Of a stretch of DNA of 64,000 bases, positions 8,740 through 19,074 are shown one piece after another. A program made the translations under genes and the position numbers. The first letter of the stretch is position 1. Each line of letters starts with the position of its first letter. The notes beneath the pieces were generated by a model. The model searched no databases, had not been told where the DNA came from, and worked only from the letters and a program-made list of their open reading frames with translations. Where the stretch lies: assembly GCA_001542995.1 (NCBI GenBank), contig LFLA01000021.1:1-64000 (forward strand), in the 5' to 3' direction. Source of the DNA: Nitrospina sp. LS_NOB. GTDB lineage: Bacteria; Nitrospinota; Nitrospinia; Nitrospinales; VA-1.

Positions 8740-9597
8740 TTATATCTTCCTGAATTCGTAGATTCCACAGCCATAATCCAAGTTAAAATTATTGGAAAGA
8801 GCAGCAGCATCTAGGGTGACATCCTTATGTAAATCACCTTCATCATCTACATAAGAGAATCCAATAAGTTTGAAACGACCTTTAGCCCATTCCAGTGGTG
8901 TTTTTAGCGCAAAAACTCGATGAGCGTTAAATTCAATCCGCTCTGTTCCGACAGGAAAAGAAAGGTGTAAAGTCCCATCCGGTTTAAGTATTTTGTGGAG
9001 ACTATCAAACCCCCGCAAATGGCCATCAATATCTAAAGTATCGCCATAGCGCCCCAAACCAAAATGCTCAAGTGCATGCAGACACGAAACGGAATCGCAA
9101 TATCCAACCAAATCGTCGGGAAGCCGTGTAAAATCACATTGTCTAAAAATAATATTGGGAGTTTTAGAAACCAGCCCTCTGATATCTAACACTTCAATTT
9201 CCCTAAACGTAGCTACATGAGCCACAAATGATCCCACGCTGGACCCTATATCCACATGTTTTTCCGGTTCCAGTTCAAAAATCCTCTGCGCCACAAGTAA
9301 GTCTTGATGAAAATAGTGCCCTGATGCGACTCCACTTCTCTCATACATATCAAAGAGGCTAGGCATGCTAAACTTAATTTTCCACCCAGACGCGTTATCG
9401 TTATTCAGTTTCTTTATAATAAAAAACTCTCTAACAACTCCAGGAAATCTCCAGATAGCAAGAAATTTAGGTATATCCAGACCAAAGTTCAGTGCCCAAT
9501 AATAAAAATAATTAGTTATTGCAAGTAACCGCTTGCGTTTCTTTAGAAATTTTTTCAATGGCATCACTACTGATCCAACATTAAACTGATACGGCAT
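8740..9597 (-). CDS. DUF268 protein, methyltransferase-like fold
   Basis: 285 residues from the chosen ATG. The block ASGHYFHQDLLVAQRIF, then HVDIGSSVGSFVAHVATF, then CLHALEHFGLGRYGD and RIEFNAHRVF is characteristic of DUF268, a family with a class I SAM methyltransferase-like Rossmann core (VDIGSSVGSF resembles motif I). Function is unproven; these genes are common in polysaccharide loci. The longer TTG start at 9723 adds 42 residues of poor character, whereas the ATG at 9597 has an AAGGTG Shine-Dalgarno sequence, so I prefer it. The stop lies 16 bases beyond the IS remnant. Confidence 0.78.
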   Translation of the reverse strand: MPYQFNVGSVVMPLKKFLKKRKRLLAITNYFYYWALNFGLDIPKFLAIWRFPGVVREFFIIKKLNNDNASGWKIKFSMPSLFDMYERSGVASGHYFHQDLLVAQRIFELEPEKHVDIGSSVGSFVAHVATFREIEVLDIRGLVSKTPNIIFRQCDFTRLPDDLVGYCDSVSCLHALEHFGLGRYGDTLDIDGHLRGFDSLHKILKPDGTLHLSFPVGTERIEFNAHRVFALKTPLEWAKGRFKLIGFSYVDDEGDLHKDVTLDAAALSNNFNLDYGCGIYEFRKI

Positions 9598-9733
9598 ATC
9601 ACACCTTATCTTTAATGAATTAAACATTACCAAGGTTAATTTTTTCATACCAGACACGAATACAATTACGAATCGTAACATTCCAGTATCTACCCAAGAA
9701 ATATAAACCGATTCAGACTTCAAAAAAAATAAC

Positions 9734-11164
9734 TTACTCCCCTACTCTATTCGTCAGATGCTTCCTTAGAAACAAATATTGCAAGCCCGAATATGTCGTA
9801 CCAGCTATCACCAAAATCCCCAACGCTCCCTGCCAGCCTGGAATATGGAGTAAATGCCTAAACCCGAACGTCATCGTCCATAATGCCAGACCTCCACCCC
9901 CCGCAATCAATACTGGTCTAACACGAGGCCCACCACCAACCCGTTTAACCAGAAAAATATGCATCAAGATGACAATAGTAAAACCTGACAATACCAACCC
10001 CATCCCCACACCAGCCGTTCCAAACCCGGGAATAAACAAAGCGGTTAGAGTGATGGCTAAAAATGCCCCAACCAAATTAGGTAAAATTAACCAGCGGGTT
10101 CGCATAAATACATATGCGATCAACGAATATACACCCATCAACACTCGCGCAGCCTCAGCAAGTGCGCCCCAAAGCACATAATCCACAGCAGATTGGAAAT
10201 TTTCTCCAAGAAGTACTCGGGTAAGCTCTGGCGCCAACACCACTACCAAGGCAACAGTAAGTATCAGAGATGGGATTACAGTAGCGGCATAACGCTGCCA
10301 GGCTTCCGCTTGTCTAACAGGGTCACTTTTACTCACACCACGATATAAACGCGGTTGGAAATAAGTCGTCAGGACAGACTCAAAACCCGCAATCATCCCG
10401 GCACTGATACCATACCCCGCGACAAATAGCCCCAGCTCAGCAAAGCCAAGCGATCCTTCTATAAGATAGCGGTATCCTTGCCCTTGAATCCAGCCTAATC
10501 CTGCCGCTATAGAAACAGGCCACGCAAAATGAAAAAGAACCAGCAAATGTCTTTTTTGAATACTTGCGGATACCTGCGCGCGCACCCTTCTCAACTTTGT
10601 AAACAGCGCTCTGGCGCCCACAAGGGCCAAGATAGCTTGCCCCAACAAAATACCAGACACCCAATACTGAGCTACCGGTTCAAGAACAATCACCAGCAGC
10701 GTCGCGCAAGAGAGACTCATAGCCACCGTACATACGGATAGCAACATGAAGTGCCGACTATCCCCCAATAAGTTTAAAGAGGGAATTGCTGTTTGGTTAA
10801 TTGTATTAAATACCAATGACCCGCAAAGTAAAAAAGTTAACCAGCTAAAAGAAACTCCAAAGTTTATCGATCCACTTATATAAAGAAGCCGCAACAGAAA
10901 TGCGGCAACAAACGCCGACAACAACAGATAAAACACATAACGAATAAAATAGTATTGCGCCATGCCGCCGGCTTGCCAGGCATGTAAGCGGCGATTAATG
11001 AACATGCCAACGGGATTAATCAGAAACATAGCGAAGAAAGCGATAGTGGTCAGAACCAACGACACTCGGCCCATTTCCTCCGGCGACAACAGTGTTGTGG
11101 CAACGCGCATCATCACAAGAGCAAGCAGGAATTGGGCTACCCTGCCGAAAATAATAGTAATCAA
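9734..11164 (-). CDS. Wzx-like oligosaccharide flippase
   Basis: 476 residues with about 12-14 hydrophobic segments spread over the whole length, the MOP/polysaccharide-exporter pattern. The N-terminus (FGRVAQFLLALVMMRVATTL followed by LSPEEMGRVSLVL) matches the typical opening of O-antigen flippases. It would flip the undecaprenyl-linked repeat unit across the inner membrane. It is the only flippase in the locus. TTG start overlapping the upstream stop (TTGA). Wzx sequences diverge strongly, so the call is by topology and context. Confidence 0.82.
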   Translation of the reverse strand: MITIIFGRVAQFLLALVMMRVATTLLSPEEMGRVSLVLTTIAFFAMFLINPVGMFINRRLHAWQAGGMAQYYFIRYVFYLLLSAFVAAFLLRLLYISGSINFGVSFSWLTFLLCGSLVFNTINQTAIPSLNLLGDSRHFMLLSVCTVAMSLSCATLLVIVLEPVAQYWVSGILLGQAILALVGARALFTKLRRVRAQVSASIQKRHLLVLFHFAWPVSIAAGLGWIQGQGYRYLIEGSLGFAELGLFVAGYGISAGMIAGFESVLTTYFQPRLYRGVSKSDPVRQAEAWQRYAATVIPSLILTVALVVVLAPELTRVLLGENFQSAVDYVLWGALAEAARVLMGVYSLIAYVFMRTRWLILPNLVGAFLAITLTALFIPGFGTAGVGMGLVLSGFTIVILMHIFLVKRVGGGPRVRPVLIAGGGGLALWTMTFGFRHLLHIPGWQGALGILVIAGTTYSGLQYLFLRKHLTNRVGE

Positions 11165-12099
11165 TTGCGAACAGCCAAGCGTTTAAGTATCGCTGTCACT
11201 TCCTGTATGACACCCTCTAAAGAGGTCAATGAAGGCTGATAACCAAATTCAGCGGCACAGGTATTCAATGAATAATAATGAGGTTTAGCCCCTGTAGCAT
11301 TCACAATTGTCGCAGTCTCAGTAATGTCATACTGCAATCCAAATTGTTCTTGCATTACGGCTAATAAACTCAATTTATCAATCGGAGCACGACTATAACA
11401 ATCAACAACCGTATTGCTCATTGGACCGGCCAACAATACAGTGACTAATCTATAAAAATCGAAGGGATGGAGATAATCACGAACGGTATATTCGGACGAA
11501 GTTTTTAATACGGTCCGATCACGAATGGCTCGCAAAATATCCGTAATTAAGAAGCAGGCGGAGATATCTTGTGTGCGGCTAAAATAGTTGAATACCCGTA
11601 TATCGATGATCGAATAGTCAGGATGTGCCCGGTGCCTGCATTCTGCATGCAACTTAGCAACACCATACCAATCTTGTGGTGCTAAATTATTAATTGCTAT
11701 TACAGCTTGTGTATCACTATCCGCCGGTTCGATAAAGCTCGTTCCGTAGGCTGAACCGCTACTTAGGAACAGATAGCGGCATGCAGAATGCGACCGCAAA
11801 TACTCCAGCACCATCTCATCAAACCGCAATGTCACGTCAAAAATAGCATTGCCCAACACCACAGTTTGTGCCGGGTTCCCAATACCGACGAAGTTAATAA
11901 CCGCATCGAGCTTGCTATGAGCAAAACCAGAGAAGTCATCCACACGGTAACGGTCAGTTAGACCTGTGAGTGATAACCATGCGATCACTTTATCGGGTCG
12001 TCGCGCAAATAGATACAATTGGATATCTTCTGTTTTGGAAAAAGAGATAACCAGGTCTTTGGCAATTTGGCTGGTCGCGCCAAGAATAGCTATTCGCAT
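11161..12099 (-). CDS. NAD-dependent epimerase/dehydratase (extended SDR)
   Basis: 312 residues. Rossmann start MRIAILGATSQIAKDL (a GATSQIA variant of the GXXGXXG motif), catalytic Ser in LFLSSGSAYG and the YxxxK pair in DWYGVAKLHAE. In place directly after the split transketolase and rfbFGH genes, it could reduce the keto group left by a transketolase-type carbon transfer, as YerF does in yersiniose synthesis; that role is inference. Overlaps both neighbours (10 and 4 bases). Confidence 0.8.
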   Translation of the reverse strand: MRIAILGATSQIAKDLVISFSKTEDIQLYLFARRPDKVIAWLSLTGLTDRYRVDDFSGFAHSKLDAVINFVGIGNPAQTVVLGNAIFDVTLRFDEMVLEYLRSHSACRYLFLSSGSAYGTSFIEPADSDTQAVIAINNLAPQDWYGVAKLHAECRHRAHPDYSIIDIRVFNYFSRTQDISACFLITDILRAIRDRTVLKTSSEYTVRDYLHPFDFYRLVTVLLAGPMSNTVVDCYSRAPIDKLSLLAVMQEQFGLQYDITETATIVNATGAKPHYYSLNTCAAEFGYQPSLTSLEGVIQEVTAILKRLAVRN

Positions 12100-12992
12100 A
12101 ACCCTTCCAAACTCAAACCTCCTTCACGATTCAAACAAGGTTGTTTACCCACCATTCCACAAACTTTCGCGTCAAGAGACTTAATTCTAATTCGTGTTAA
12201 TAATTGCCTATGCGCAGAAGCTGCCTCCAGCAACCAACTGCCAAACCCGCCGTCTATGAGATGGTCCTCCACTGTATGAGTGGCTGAAAAATATTTAAGT
12301 TTTTCCGGCTGTTCCTTTTTTGTGTTCATACTCCATAAGGGCAAAGAATTTAAAGACCAATTTTCCAAGTCCGCGTTACTCTCTAAAAGTTCGTTCACTA
12401 ATCCAAGTGCCGTTCCGGTAGTCAGATAAGTGCCGCCGCCCTGTTTACCGTTTCTAATATTGACCCATTCCCCGGGGGCTATCTCAGGAACCTTGGAATG
12501 CACACATGCCTCACCACTTTTCCCTAATCGCAAATAACAAGGTTGCGGATTATTGACGATATATCTCATGCACCCCCTCACTTCCATTGGATCACCCGGT
12601 GCCGCAATCAACATATTTGGCATCACACGCATTAACGCGAAATCCTGCACTGCATGGTGGGAATAGCCAAGGTTCCCGTACGCTAACCCACCACCCACTG
12701 CGACTATCGTTACCGGAAAATTATGGTAGGCTATGTCATTACGAATTTGCTCGGCGCACCTAAAAGTTGGGAAATTCGCGATTGAATAAACGAAAACATG
12801 ACAGCCTTCTGAAGCGAGACCTGCTGCCACTCCCATCATATTTTGTTCTGCGACTCCAGCATTAATAAAACGGTCAGGAAAACGTTCCACAAATGGCTCT
12901 ATCGTGCCAAAACCTAAATCACCAACAATCAAGACAATCTTTTCATTACTCTTAGCAGCAATAATCAGCTCATCAATAAAAGCATCACGCAT
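12090..12992 (-). CDS. Transketolase-like protein, C-terminal subunit
   Basis: 300 residues corresponding to the pyrimidine-binding and C-terminal domains of transketolase. The Pyr domain shows VGDLGFGTIEPF and NAGVAEQNMMGVAAGLA with the catalytic Glu that protonates the thiamine N1'. Split transketolases work as alpha2beta2 with the N-terminal subunit encoded just upstream (8-base overlap). The setting between CDP-3,6-dideoxyhexose genes and an SDR points to a dedicated sugar-modifying role rather than the pentose phosphate pathway. Confidence 0.88.
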   Translation of the reverse strand: MRDAFIDELIIAAKSNEKIVLIVGDLGFGTIEPFVERFPDRFINAGVAEQNMMGVAAGLASEGCHVFVYSIANFPTFRCAEQIRNDIAYHNFPVTIVAVGGGLAYGNLGYSHHAVQDFALMRVMPNMLIAAPGDPMEVRGCMRYIVNNPQPCYLRLGKSGEACVHSKVPEIAPGEWVNIRNGKQGGGTYLTTGTALGLVNELLESNADLENWSLNSLPLWSMNTKKEQPEKLKYFSATHTVEDHLIDGGFGSWLLEAASAHRQLLTRIRIKSLDAKVCGMVGKQPCLNREGGLSLEGLCE

Positions 12993-13791
12993 GCTTCACC
13001 CCAAGTTCGGCCATCGCAGAACCCAGTTGCCTGTCGTCTGGACATTTATAGTGCCATTCAACTCGATTTTCCATGAAGCTAACACCCTTACCTTTGACAG
13101 TATGCGCCACAATGACCACAGGTTGACTATCTGATTCTTTCTTAAACACATCAATAAGTTGATTATGATTGTGCCCATCAATTTCATGTACCAGACAGCC
13201 AAATGCTTTCAATTTATCGACAAGTGGCTCAAGCCCCATTGTGAGTTCGACGGGTTTTAGGCTCTGCAGCTTGTTATAATCAATAATTGCCACTAAATTT
13301 GAGAGTTTGTAATGTGCGGCAAACATCAGTGCTTCCCAATTCGAGCCTTCGTCCATCTCACCATCTCCGAGCAAAACAAACGTCTTCCATGTTTCACCAC
13401 GAATCATTGCGGCCAAAGACTTACCCACTCCAAAAGGCAAACCATGGCCCAAAGAGCCTGTGGAAAATTCTACACCTGGTACTTTATGGCTAATATGATT
13501 CATTAACCATGAAAAATCTTCACCATAAGTTCCTAGTTGTTCTTTAGGAAAAAACCCTGCTTCCGCCAATACGGCATAAATAGCAACGCACGAATGTCCC
13601 TTGCTTAAAATGAAGCGGTCACGCAAGCTGGATGTTGTGTCATTAGGGTCAAAACTCATTATTTCGCCATACAAAACTGCCAATATATCCGCAATAGAAA
13701 GTGCACTCGCAATATGTGGTCCCTTGGATTTATGCACCATTTTTAAAGACTGTTGCCTAATAATATTGGCAAGAATTCGCGTATTCTTCAT
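12985..13791 (-). CDS. Transketolase-like protein, N-terminal subunit
   Basis: 268 residues, the PP-binding domain of a split transketolase. Seen: [35 protein letters not shown] and the thiamine diphosphate motif [15 protein letters not shown] continuing to IIDYNK (GDG...N). It overlaps rfbH by 4 bases upstream and the partner subunit by 8 downstream, so all are one transcript. Known split transketolases transfer a two-carbon ketol unit; transfer onto the C4 ketone of a CDP-3,6-dideoxy-4-keto sugar is my inference. Confidence 0.88.
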   Translation of the reverse strand: MKNTRILANIIRQQSLKMVHKSKGPHIASALSIADILAVLYGEIMSFDPNDTTSSLRDRFILSKGHSCVAIYAVLAEAGFFPKEQLGTYGEDFSWLMNHISHKVPGVEFSTGSLGHGLPFGVGKSLAAMIRGETWKTFVLLGDGEMDEGSNWEALMFAAHYKLSNLVAIIDYNKLQSLKPVELTMGLEPLVDKLKAFGCLVHEIDGHNHNQLIDVFKKESDSQPVVIVAHTVKGKGVSFMENRVEWHYKCPDDRQLGSAMAELGVKHA

Positions 13792-15104
13792 TTTGCAAAT
13801 ACCCCAAAAAACGATCCCAGTTTCTCCACTACAAACCCCAGCATTTCTTCGGTTAAACCGGGATATACACCAATCCAGAAAGTATCGTTCATCACCTTAT
13901 CAGTGTTGGTCAGATCACCACTAATTCGATAGGTGCGACCTTCAAAATACGGTTGGCGTATAAGATTGCCGGCAAACAACAGGCGCGTACCAATCTTGAA
14001 TTGATCCAGATATTTCAACAATTCGACTCGCGCGACCCCTGCTGAGTCACGCAGTGTCACTGGAAAACCAAACCATGAGGGCTCACTGCCTACAGTAGCT
14101 TTCGGCAATATCAAGAACTTCTCGCAAGGTTTTAGTCGTTCCGAAAGGAAAGCAAAATTACGTTTACGCGCTTCTACAAATGCTGGCAACTGGTCCATCT
14201 GCGCTAACGCGCAAGCCGCCTGCATGTCGGTGATCTTTAGATTGTAGCCTAAGTGCGAGTAGGTATATTTGTGGTCATATCCTGCAGGCAACGATCCCAA
14301 TTGCCAGCCAAAACGCTTCCCGCAAGTATTGTCAGCACCGGGTTCGCAAAAACAATCACGCCCCCAATCCCGAAAAGATTCAATGATTTTTCGAAGTTTG
14401 CGATCTCTGCTGAACACCATCCCCCCCTCTCCCATAGTGATATGGTGGGCAGGATAAAAACTACAGGTAGCAATATGACCGAAGCCTCCTACATGCTTGC
14501 CTTTGTACGTTGTACCTAATGCATCGCAACAATCCTCTACAACCCATAAATTGTGTTTTTCAGCCACTGTCATAACCGCATCTAGATCGAACGAGTTGCC
14601 GAGAGTGTGCGCGATCATAATGGCACGGGTACGGTCGCTCACCGCCGCTTCGATTTTTCCCGGATCGATATTATAGGTGGGGATATCTATATCAACGAAT
14701 ACCGGCACCAGACCCGCATGTAAAACCGGATTAACGGTGGTTGGAAAACCAGCCGCAACAGTGATAACCTCATCATCAGGCTTTAACGCCTGCTCACCTA
14801 ATTTAGGTGACGTCAGCGTAGTTAAAGCCAATAAATTCGCTGATGAACCAGAATTAGTCGTAAAAGCATAAGTCACACCCACAAATTTGGCAAAACGCTT
14901 CTCGAATGAGTCATTAAATCGTCCTGTGGTCAACCACCCATCCAAAGAGGCATCGACCATATTTTTCAGTTCACTCGCACCCAGCATTTTGCCTGAAGGT
15001 GGTATAACACTGATACCCCTGTCAAATGGCTTTTCCTCAAAATGTAATTCACTATATTGCTCAACCAGATCAAATATTTGTTGTTTGATATCTGCCTTAT
15101 CCAT
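13788..15104 (-). CDS. rfbH: CDP-4-keto-6-deoxyglucose 3-dehydrase (RfbH/E1)
   Basis: 438 residues, the length of RfbH/AscC. The PLP site reads [14 protein letters not shown]: histidine replaces the usual lysine, the hallmark of 3-deoxygenating members. A C-X-C-X7-C run in [13 protein letters not shown] plus the earlier Cys pair in EDCCDALG match the [2Fe-2S] ligands of E1. The enzyme uses PMP and electrons from an E3 reductase (RfbI/AscD) to make CDP-3,6-dideoxy-4-hexulose. No E3 gene is seen in the window. ATG start, 13 bases after rfbG. Confidence 0.93.
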   Translation of the reverse strand: MDKADIKQQIFDLVEQYSELHFEEKPFDRGISVIPPSGKMLGASELKNMVDASLDGWLTTGRFNDSFEKRFAKFVGVTYAFTTNSGSSANLLALTTLTSPKLGEQALKPDDEVITVAAGFPTTVNPVLHAGLVPVFVDIDIPTYNIDPGKIEAAVSDRTRAIMIAHTLGNSFDLDAVMTVAEKHNLWVVEDCCDALGTTYKGKHVGGFGHIATCSFYPAHHITMGEGGMVFSRDRKLRKIIESFRDWGRDCFCEPGADNTCGKRFGWQLGSLPAGYDHKYTYSHLGYNLKITDMQAACALAQMDQLPAFVEARKRNFAFLSERLKPCEKFLILPKATVGSEPSWFGFPVTLRDSAGVARVELLKYLDQFKIGTRLLFAGNLIRQPYFEGRTYRISGDLTNTDKVMNDTFWIGVYPGLTEEMLGFVVEKLGSFFGVFAK

Positions 15105-15117
15105 TTAAAAATTTCAC

Positions 15118-16197
15118 TTAATGTTTTTTTAATCTATCGTTATATGCATTGATCTGACGCAACGTCAATTCACGCAAATCCTGCCCATTCAAGTATCCAC
15201 GATACCAATCAATGATCGCATCCAATGCCTCTTCAAGATGCCATTTCGGTTGCCAATCCATGCGTACACGTGCCTTTGAACAATCCAGCTGAAGGTAGTG
15301 CGCCTCATGTGGATGGTCAGCATCATCCCTCACCCAGGTAGCACCCTCGCCCCAATTACTGGTCAATTTTTCAACAATCCATTGCACCGGCTTTGCGTCG
15401 TCATCGTCGGGACCAAAATTCCAGGCTTCCGCGTAATCTGTTCCCTTTTTGTAGAGATTTTGAGCCAGTAGCAGGTAGCCGGATAGCGGTTCCAACACAT
15501 GCTGCCAAGGACGAATGGCGTACGGATTACGAATATTAACCGGCTCGCTTTGACTGATTGCGTTCATAATATCGGGGATAAGCCGATCTTCCGCCCAATC
15601 ACCACCACCAATCACGTTACCCGCCCTGGCGGAAGCCAAAGCCACGCCATGCTGGTTATATTGTTCATGGTTAAAGTATGAATTACGATAAGCTACTGTC
15701 ACCAATTCAGAACAGCCTTTACTATTACTATAGGGATCATAGCCCCCCATCGCCTCACTCTCTCGATAACCCCATATCCGTTCTTGATTTTCGTAACACT
15801 TATCGCTGGTGACATTAACCACCGCCTTCACACTATCCGACCCGCGCACAGCTTCAAGAAGATTAACGGTCCCCATCACATTGGTGGAGTAGGTTGCCAC
15901 TGGTTCACTGTATGAACGACGAACTAACGACTGTGCTGCCATGTGGAACACAATTTCGGGCCTATGCTCGTCAAATACCTTATGCAAACTCTCCAAATCA
16001 CGAATATCACCAATAATGCTGATCATACCTTTGCCGATGTTAGCGGCTTCAAACAAGCCAGGATTTGTCGGTGGCTCAAGCGCATACCCGATTACCCTGG
16101 CATTCATTGATTGCATCCAGAGCGACAGCCAACTACCTTTAAACCCTGTATGCCCGGTCAGCAGGACACGTTTATCTTTCCAGAAACCCGGGTTCAC
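15118..16197 (-). CDS. rfbG: CDP-glucose 4,6-dehydratase
   Basis: 359 residues from a GTG start. Extended [20 protein letters not shown] is the RfbG-type nucleotide loop, with [11 protein letters not shown], the catalytic Thr in [10 protein letters not shown] and YxxxK in [12 protein letters not shown]. It converts CDP-glucose to CDP-4-keto-6-deoxyglucose. The family opens with (M)NPxFW right before the Rossmann strand, and here [10 protein letters not shown] begins with a GTG at 16197 that overlaps the rfbF stop as GTGA; the longer ATG frame from 16233 adds 12 unlikely residues. Confidence 0.94.
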   Translation of the reverse strand: MNPGFWKDKRVLLTGHTGFKGSWLSLWMQSMNARVIGYALEPPTNPGLFEAANIGKGMISIIGDIRDLESLHKVFDEHRPEIVFHMAAQSLVRRSYSEPVATYSTNVMGTVNLLEAVRGSDSVKAVVNVTSDKCYENQERIWGYRESEAMGGYDPYSNSKGCSELVTVAYRNSYFNHEQYNQHGVALASARAGNVIGGGDWAEDRLIPDIMNAISQSEPVNIRNPYAIRPWQHVLEPLSGYLLLAQNLYKKGTDYAEAWNFGPDDDDAKPVQWIVEKLTSNWGEGATWVRDDADHPHEAHYLQLDCSKARVRMDWQPKWHLEEALDAIIDWYRGYLNGQDLRELTLRQINAYNDRLKKH

Positions 16198-16967
16198 GAC
16201 CAAGTATTCCAAGGTGCCTGGCCAGATTGCCATAAGTCTTCTAAATGTACTTTATCGCGTAAAGTATCCATCGGTTGCCAAAAACCATGGTGATGAAAAG
16301 CGGCTAAATCACCTTCTTCCGCTAGACGCTCCAGCGGTTCATTTTCCCAAGCCACACTGTCATCCGCGATATAGTCAATAACTTTCGGCGATAGAACAAA
16401 AAAACCAACGTTAATCATTGCCCCATCTTCCTTGGGTTTTTCCCTGAAGTTTTCAACCTTGTTTCCCGTTAAATCTAACGTGCCAAAACGTCCTGGGGGA
16501 ATGGTCGCCGTCAAAGTCGCTTTGACTTTTTGAGCCTTGTGAAAAGCAATTAAGTCGGTAATATTAACGTCACTTACGCCATCGCCATATGTGAGACAAA
16601 AAGCTTCTTCGTCCTTCACATAATCCGTGACTCGTTTCAAACGGCCTCCAGTCATGGTATCTTCGCCGGTATCCACCAGAGTTACTTTCCAAGGTTCAGC
16701 GTTGCACTGATGCACCTGCATCTTGTTATGTTCCATATCGAATGTGACATCAGACATGTGCAAAAAATAATTAGCAAAATATTCTTTGATGACATAGCCC
16801 TTGTAACCACAACACACCACAAACTCATTAATGCCATGAGCAGAATAAATTTTCATAATGTGCCAAAGTATTGGTTTTCCGCCAATTTCTATCATCGGCT
16901 TTGGCTTTAAATGTGTTTCCTCCGAGATACGGGTCCCAAACCCACCGGCCAGGATGATTGCTTTCAT
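16194..16967 (-). CDS. rfbF: Glucose-1-phosphate cytidylyltransferase
   Basis: 257 residues, the normal RfbF length. Starts [18 protein letters not shown], the nucleotidyl transferase signature, followed by [20 protein letters not shown]; the C-terminal [15 protein letters not shown] is typical of RfbF. It makes CDP-glucose from CTP and glucose-1-phosphate, supplying rfbG, which follows with a 4-base overlap. Confidence 0.95.
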   Translation of the reverse strand: MKAIILAGGFGTRISEETHLKPKPMIEIGGKPILWHIMKIYSAHGINEFVVCCGYKGYVIKEYFANYFLHMSDVTFDMEHNKMQVHQCNAEPWKVTLVDTGEDTMTGGRLKRVTDYVKDEEAFCLTYGDGVSDVNITDLIAFHKAQKVKATLTATIPPGRFGTLDLTGNKVENFREKPKEDGAMINVGFFVLSPKVIDYIADDSVAWENEPLERLAEEGDLAAFHHHGFWQPMDTLRDKVHLEDLWQSGQAPWNTWS

Positions 16968-16978
16968 TAATTATTTCC

Positions 16979-18145
16979 TTATAATTTAGCAAGTGCCATA
17001 AAGGCTTCCGGGATTGGGTAATGATGGTTGCCTACGAATAATCCCTTTTGATCAATATGATTGGCGTTTTTCAAAGTGCCATGCACTTCCGAATCGAAGT
17101 ATTTCACCACTTCATTGCTAGCGAAATTACCTGCAACAATAGGTCGGCATTCAAAGCCTAAGTCATTCAGTTTCACCACCAACGATTTACGAGTAAGTTT
17201 GCTGCCCGGACGAATCACTAAACTGAAACCGAACCAACTGCTTTCACCAGTTTCATTCTGAATCAGAATATCGGGGTGTTCATATAGCGTTTTCTGCAAT
17301 AATTTTCCATTTTTTCTGCGCTCAGCAACCAATGCAGGCAATTTCTTAATCTGTTCAACGCCAATAGCTCCCAACATATCAAGTGGTCTTACGTTGTAAC
17401 CAGGTAGTACAAACCGGAAGGATTCTTCGAAAGGATCATCGCTTTTATCACTGCATACCAGATTGTGTTTGGGCAGGTTACGCGTCCAGCCATGTGAGCG
17501 TAGTGATAACAGAATTTGATACATTTCTTCATCATCTGTCACGATCATGCCTCCTTCCATAGTGGAGATATGGTGGCTAAAGAAAGTACTAAAACTCCCC
17601 ATTACACCAAAGGTTCCGGCCATTTTTCCGTTGTATTTAGCTCCCATGGACTCGCAATTGTCTTCTATCAAGACAATATTTCGCCCGCCAATGATATCGT
17701 TGATACGGTCAAAATCGTTAGGGTTACCCAACAAGTTCACCGCCATGATCACTCGAGTCTTATCGGTAACAGCTTGCTCCAATTGATCAAGATCATAATT
17801 CAATGTATACAAGTCAATATCGACAAACTTGATCTTCAAGCCATATTGATACAATGGGTAATAGGTCGTGCTCCAGGACACAGCTGGCACAATGGCTTCA
17901 TCGCCACGCTTTGACTTCAACTGCTGATTGTTGGTATAAAATAGTGTGGCGATCATTAATAAATTAGCGGATGATCCGGAATTCACCATTACACAGTAAT
18001 GACTACCCATACAATCAGCAAAGTCTTGTTCAAAAGCCTGTACATTCGCTCCCATACTGTACATGCCCGAGTCGATAACTTGCCGCATGCCATCAAGTTC
18101 TTCTTGTCCCCAGGAAACGGTGGCTAATGGATACTCGAAATTCAT
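16979..18145 (-). CDS. colD: PLP/PMP-dependent sugar 3-dehydratase, ColD-like
   Basis: 388 residues, the size of ColD. DegT fold with histidine in place of the PLP lysine (FFSHHISTMEGGM) and EDNCESMGAKYNG before it. Unlike RfbH it lacks the C-X-C-X7-C iron-sulfur run, which fits ColD: that enzyme removes the C3 hydroxyl of GDP-4-keto-6-deoxymannose using glutamate and no E3. Immediately preceded by GDP-mannose 4,6-dehydratase and a GMER/ColC-like reductase, so GDP-L-colitose is the likely end product. Overlaps the upstream gene by 4 bases. Confidence 0.85.
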   Translation of the reverse strand: MNFEYPLATVSWGQEELDGMRQVIDSGMYSMGANVQAFEQDFADCMGSHYCVMVNSGSSANLLMIATLFYTNNQQLKSKRGDEAIVPAVSWSTTYYPLYQYGLKIKFVDIDLYTLNYDLDQLEQAVTDKTRVIMAVNLLGNPNDFDRINDIIGGRNIVLIEDNCESMGAKYNGKMAGTFGVMGSFSTFFSHHISTMEGGMIVTDDEEMYQILLSLRSHGWTRNLPKHNLVCSDKSDDPFEESFRFVLPGYNVRPLDMLGAIGVEQIKKLPALVAERRKNGKLLQKTLYEHPDILIQNETGESSWFGFSLVIRPGSKLTRKSLVVKLNDLGFECRPIVAGNFASNEVVKYFDSEVHGTLKNANHIDQKGLFVGNHHYPIPEAFMALAKL

Positions 18146-19074
18146 TGTTGATGCTCCTTCAAATAATAGCTGTATGTTTCCGCGATTCCTTCACGCAAGT
18201 CATGACTTACCTTCCAACCCCATGCTTGCTGTCGTTCAGTACTAACCAATTTTCGCACCACACCAACAGGTTTACTCAAATCGTGGGTAAACCCGCCCTT
18301 GTAGCCCAGTACATCGGCAACCGCTTGGTAGTATTCATTAATGGTATAATCATGTCCCAAGCCAATGTTCATCATAGACGGTAGAGAATCAAACGCTTTG
18401 ATTGCCCGAATCATGGCATCTGCTAAATCACTCGCATACATAAATTCTCGACGCGCAGTACCATTTCCCCATATCTCGACAGTCTGTCGCCCATCGTGTT
18501 TAGCCTGAAACACTTTGTGGATGATTGCGGGGACAAGATGCGAATGCGCAGGATCAAATTTGTCATAACGACCATAAATATTGCAGGGGATGAGCGTTTT
18601 ATATTGATAATTCTCATTTTCACGCACAATATATTCGCAAAGGCGTGCGGTCACAACCTTGGCCAACGCATAACCTTCATTGGTTGGTTCCAACTCACCT
18701 TTGAGCACCATTTCTTCGCGCAACGGCTCAGATTGATTACGTGGATACATGCAGGAACTTCCCAGGTTAATCAGGCGGTTAATTCCAGCCTGACAGCTAG
18801 CCCAGACAATGTTGCGCCCCATGTCCAGATTGTCCATCAGAAAACCCACTGGTTCTCGCATGTTGGCCTGAATACCGCCAACTTTACCTGCCGCATGGAT
18901 AACCATATCAGGCTGATGCTTTTTCAAATACGCTTGCACAGCATCGAAATCGCGTAGATCTAATTCACTACTACGTGGAGCCAGCACATCAAACTCGTCT
19001 CTATCAGGATGATCAAGAAAATTACGACCGACCATACCGCCACCGCCAGTCAATAATATACGAGGCTTACTCAC
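18142..19074 (-). CDS. fcl: GDP-L-fucose or GDP-L-colitose synthase
   Basis: 310 residues, GMER-type extended SDR. Rossmann loop [14 protein letters not shown], catalytic Ser and Cys in [10 protein letters not shown], YxxxK in [11 protein letters not shown], and the epimerisation histidine in [11 protein letters not shown]. It performs C3/C5 epimerisation and reduction on GDP-4-keto-6-deoxymannose (fucose) or, after ColD, C5 epimerisation and reduction (ColC, colitose). The ColD-like gene directly downstream favours colitose, while the GT10 gene would fit either. GTG start overlapping the gmd stop by 8 bases. Confidence 0.9.
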   Translation of the reverse strand: MSKPRILLTGGGGMVGRNFLDHPDRDEFDVLAPRSSELDLRDFDAVQAYLKKHQPDMVIHAAGKVGGIQANMREPVGFLMDNLDMGRNIVWASCQAGINRLINLGSSCMYPRNQSEPLREEMVLKGELEPTNEGYALAKVVTARLCEYIVRENENYQYKTLIPCNIYGRYDKFDPAHSHLVPAIIHKVFQAKHDGRQTVEIWGNGTARREFMYASDLADAMIRAIKAFDSLPSMMNIGLGHDYTINEYYQAVADVLGYKGGFTHDLSKPVGVVRKLVSTERQQAWGWKVSHDLREGIAETYSYYLKEHQQ

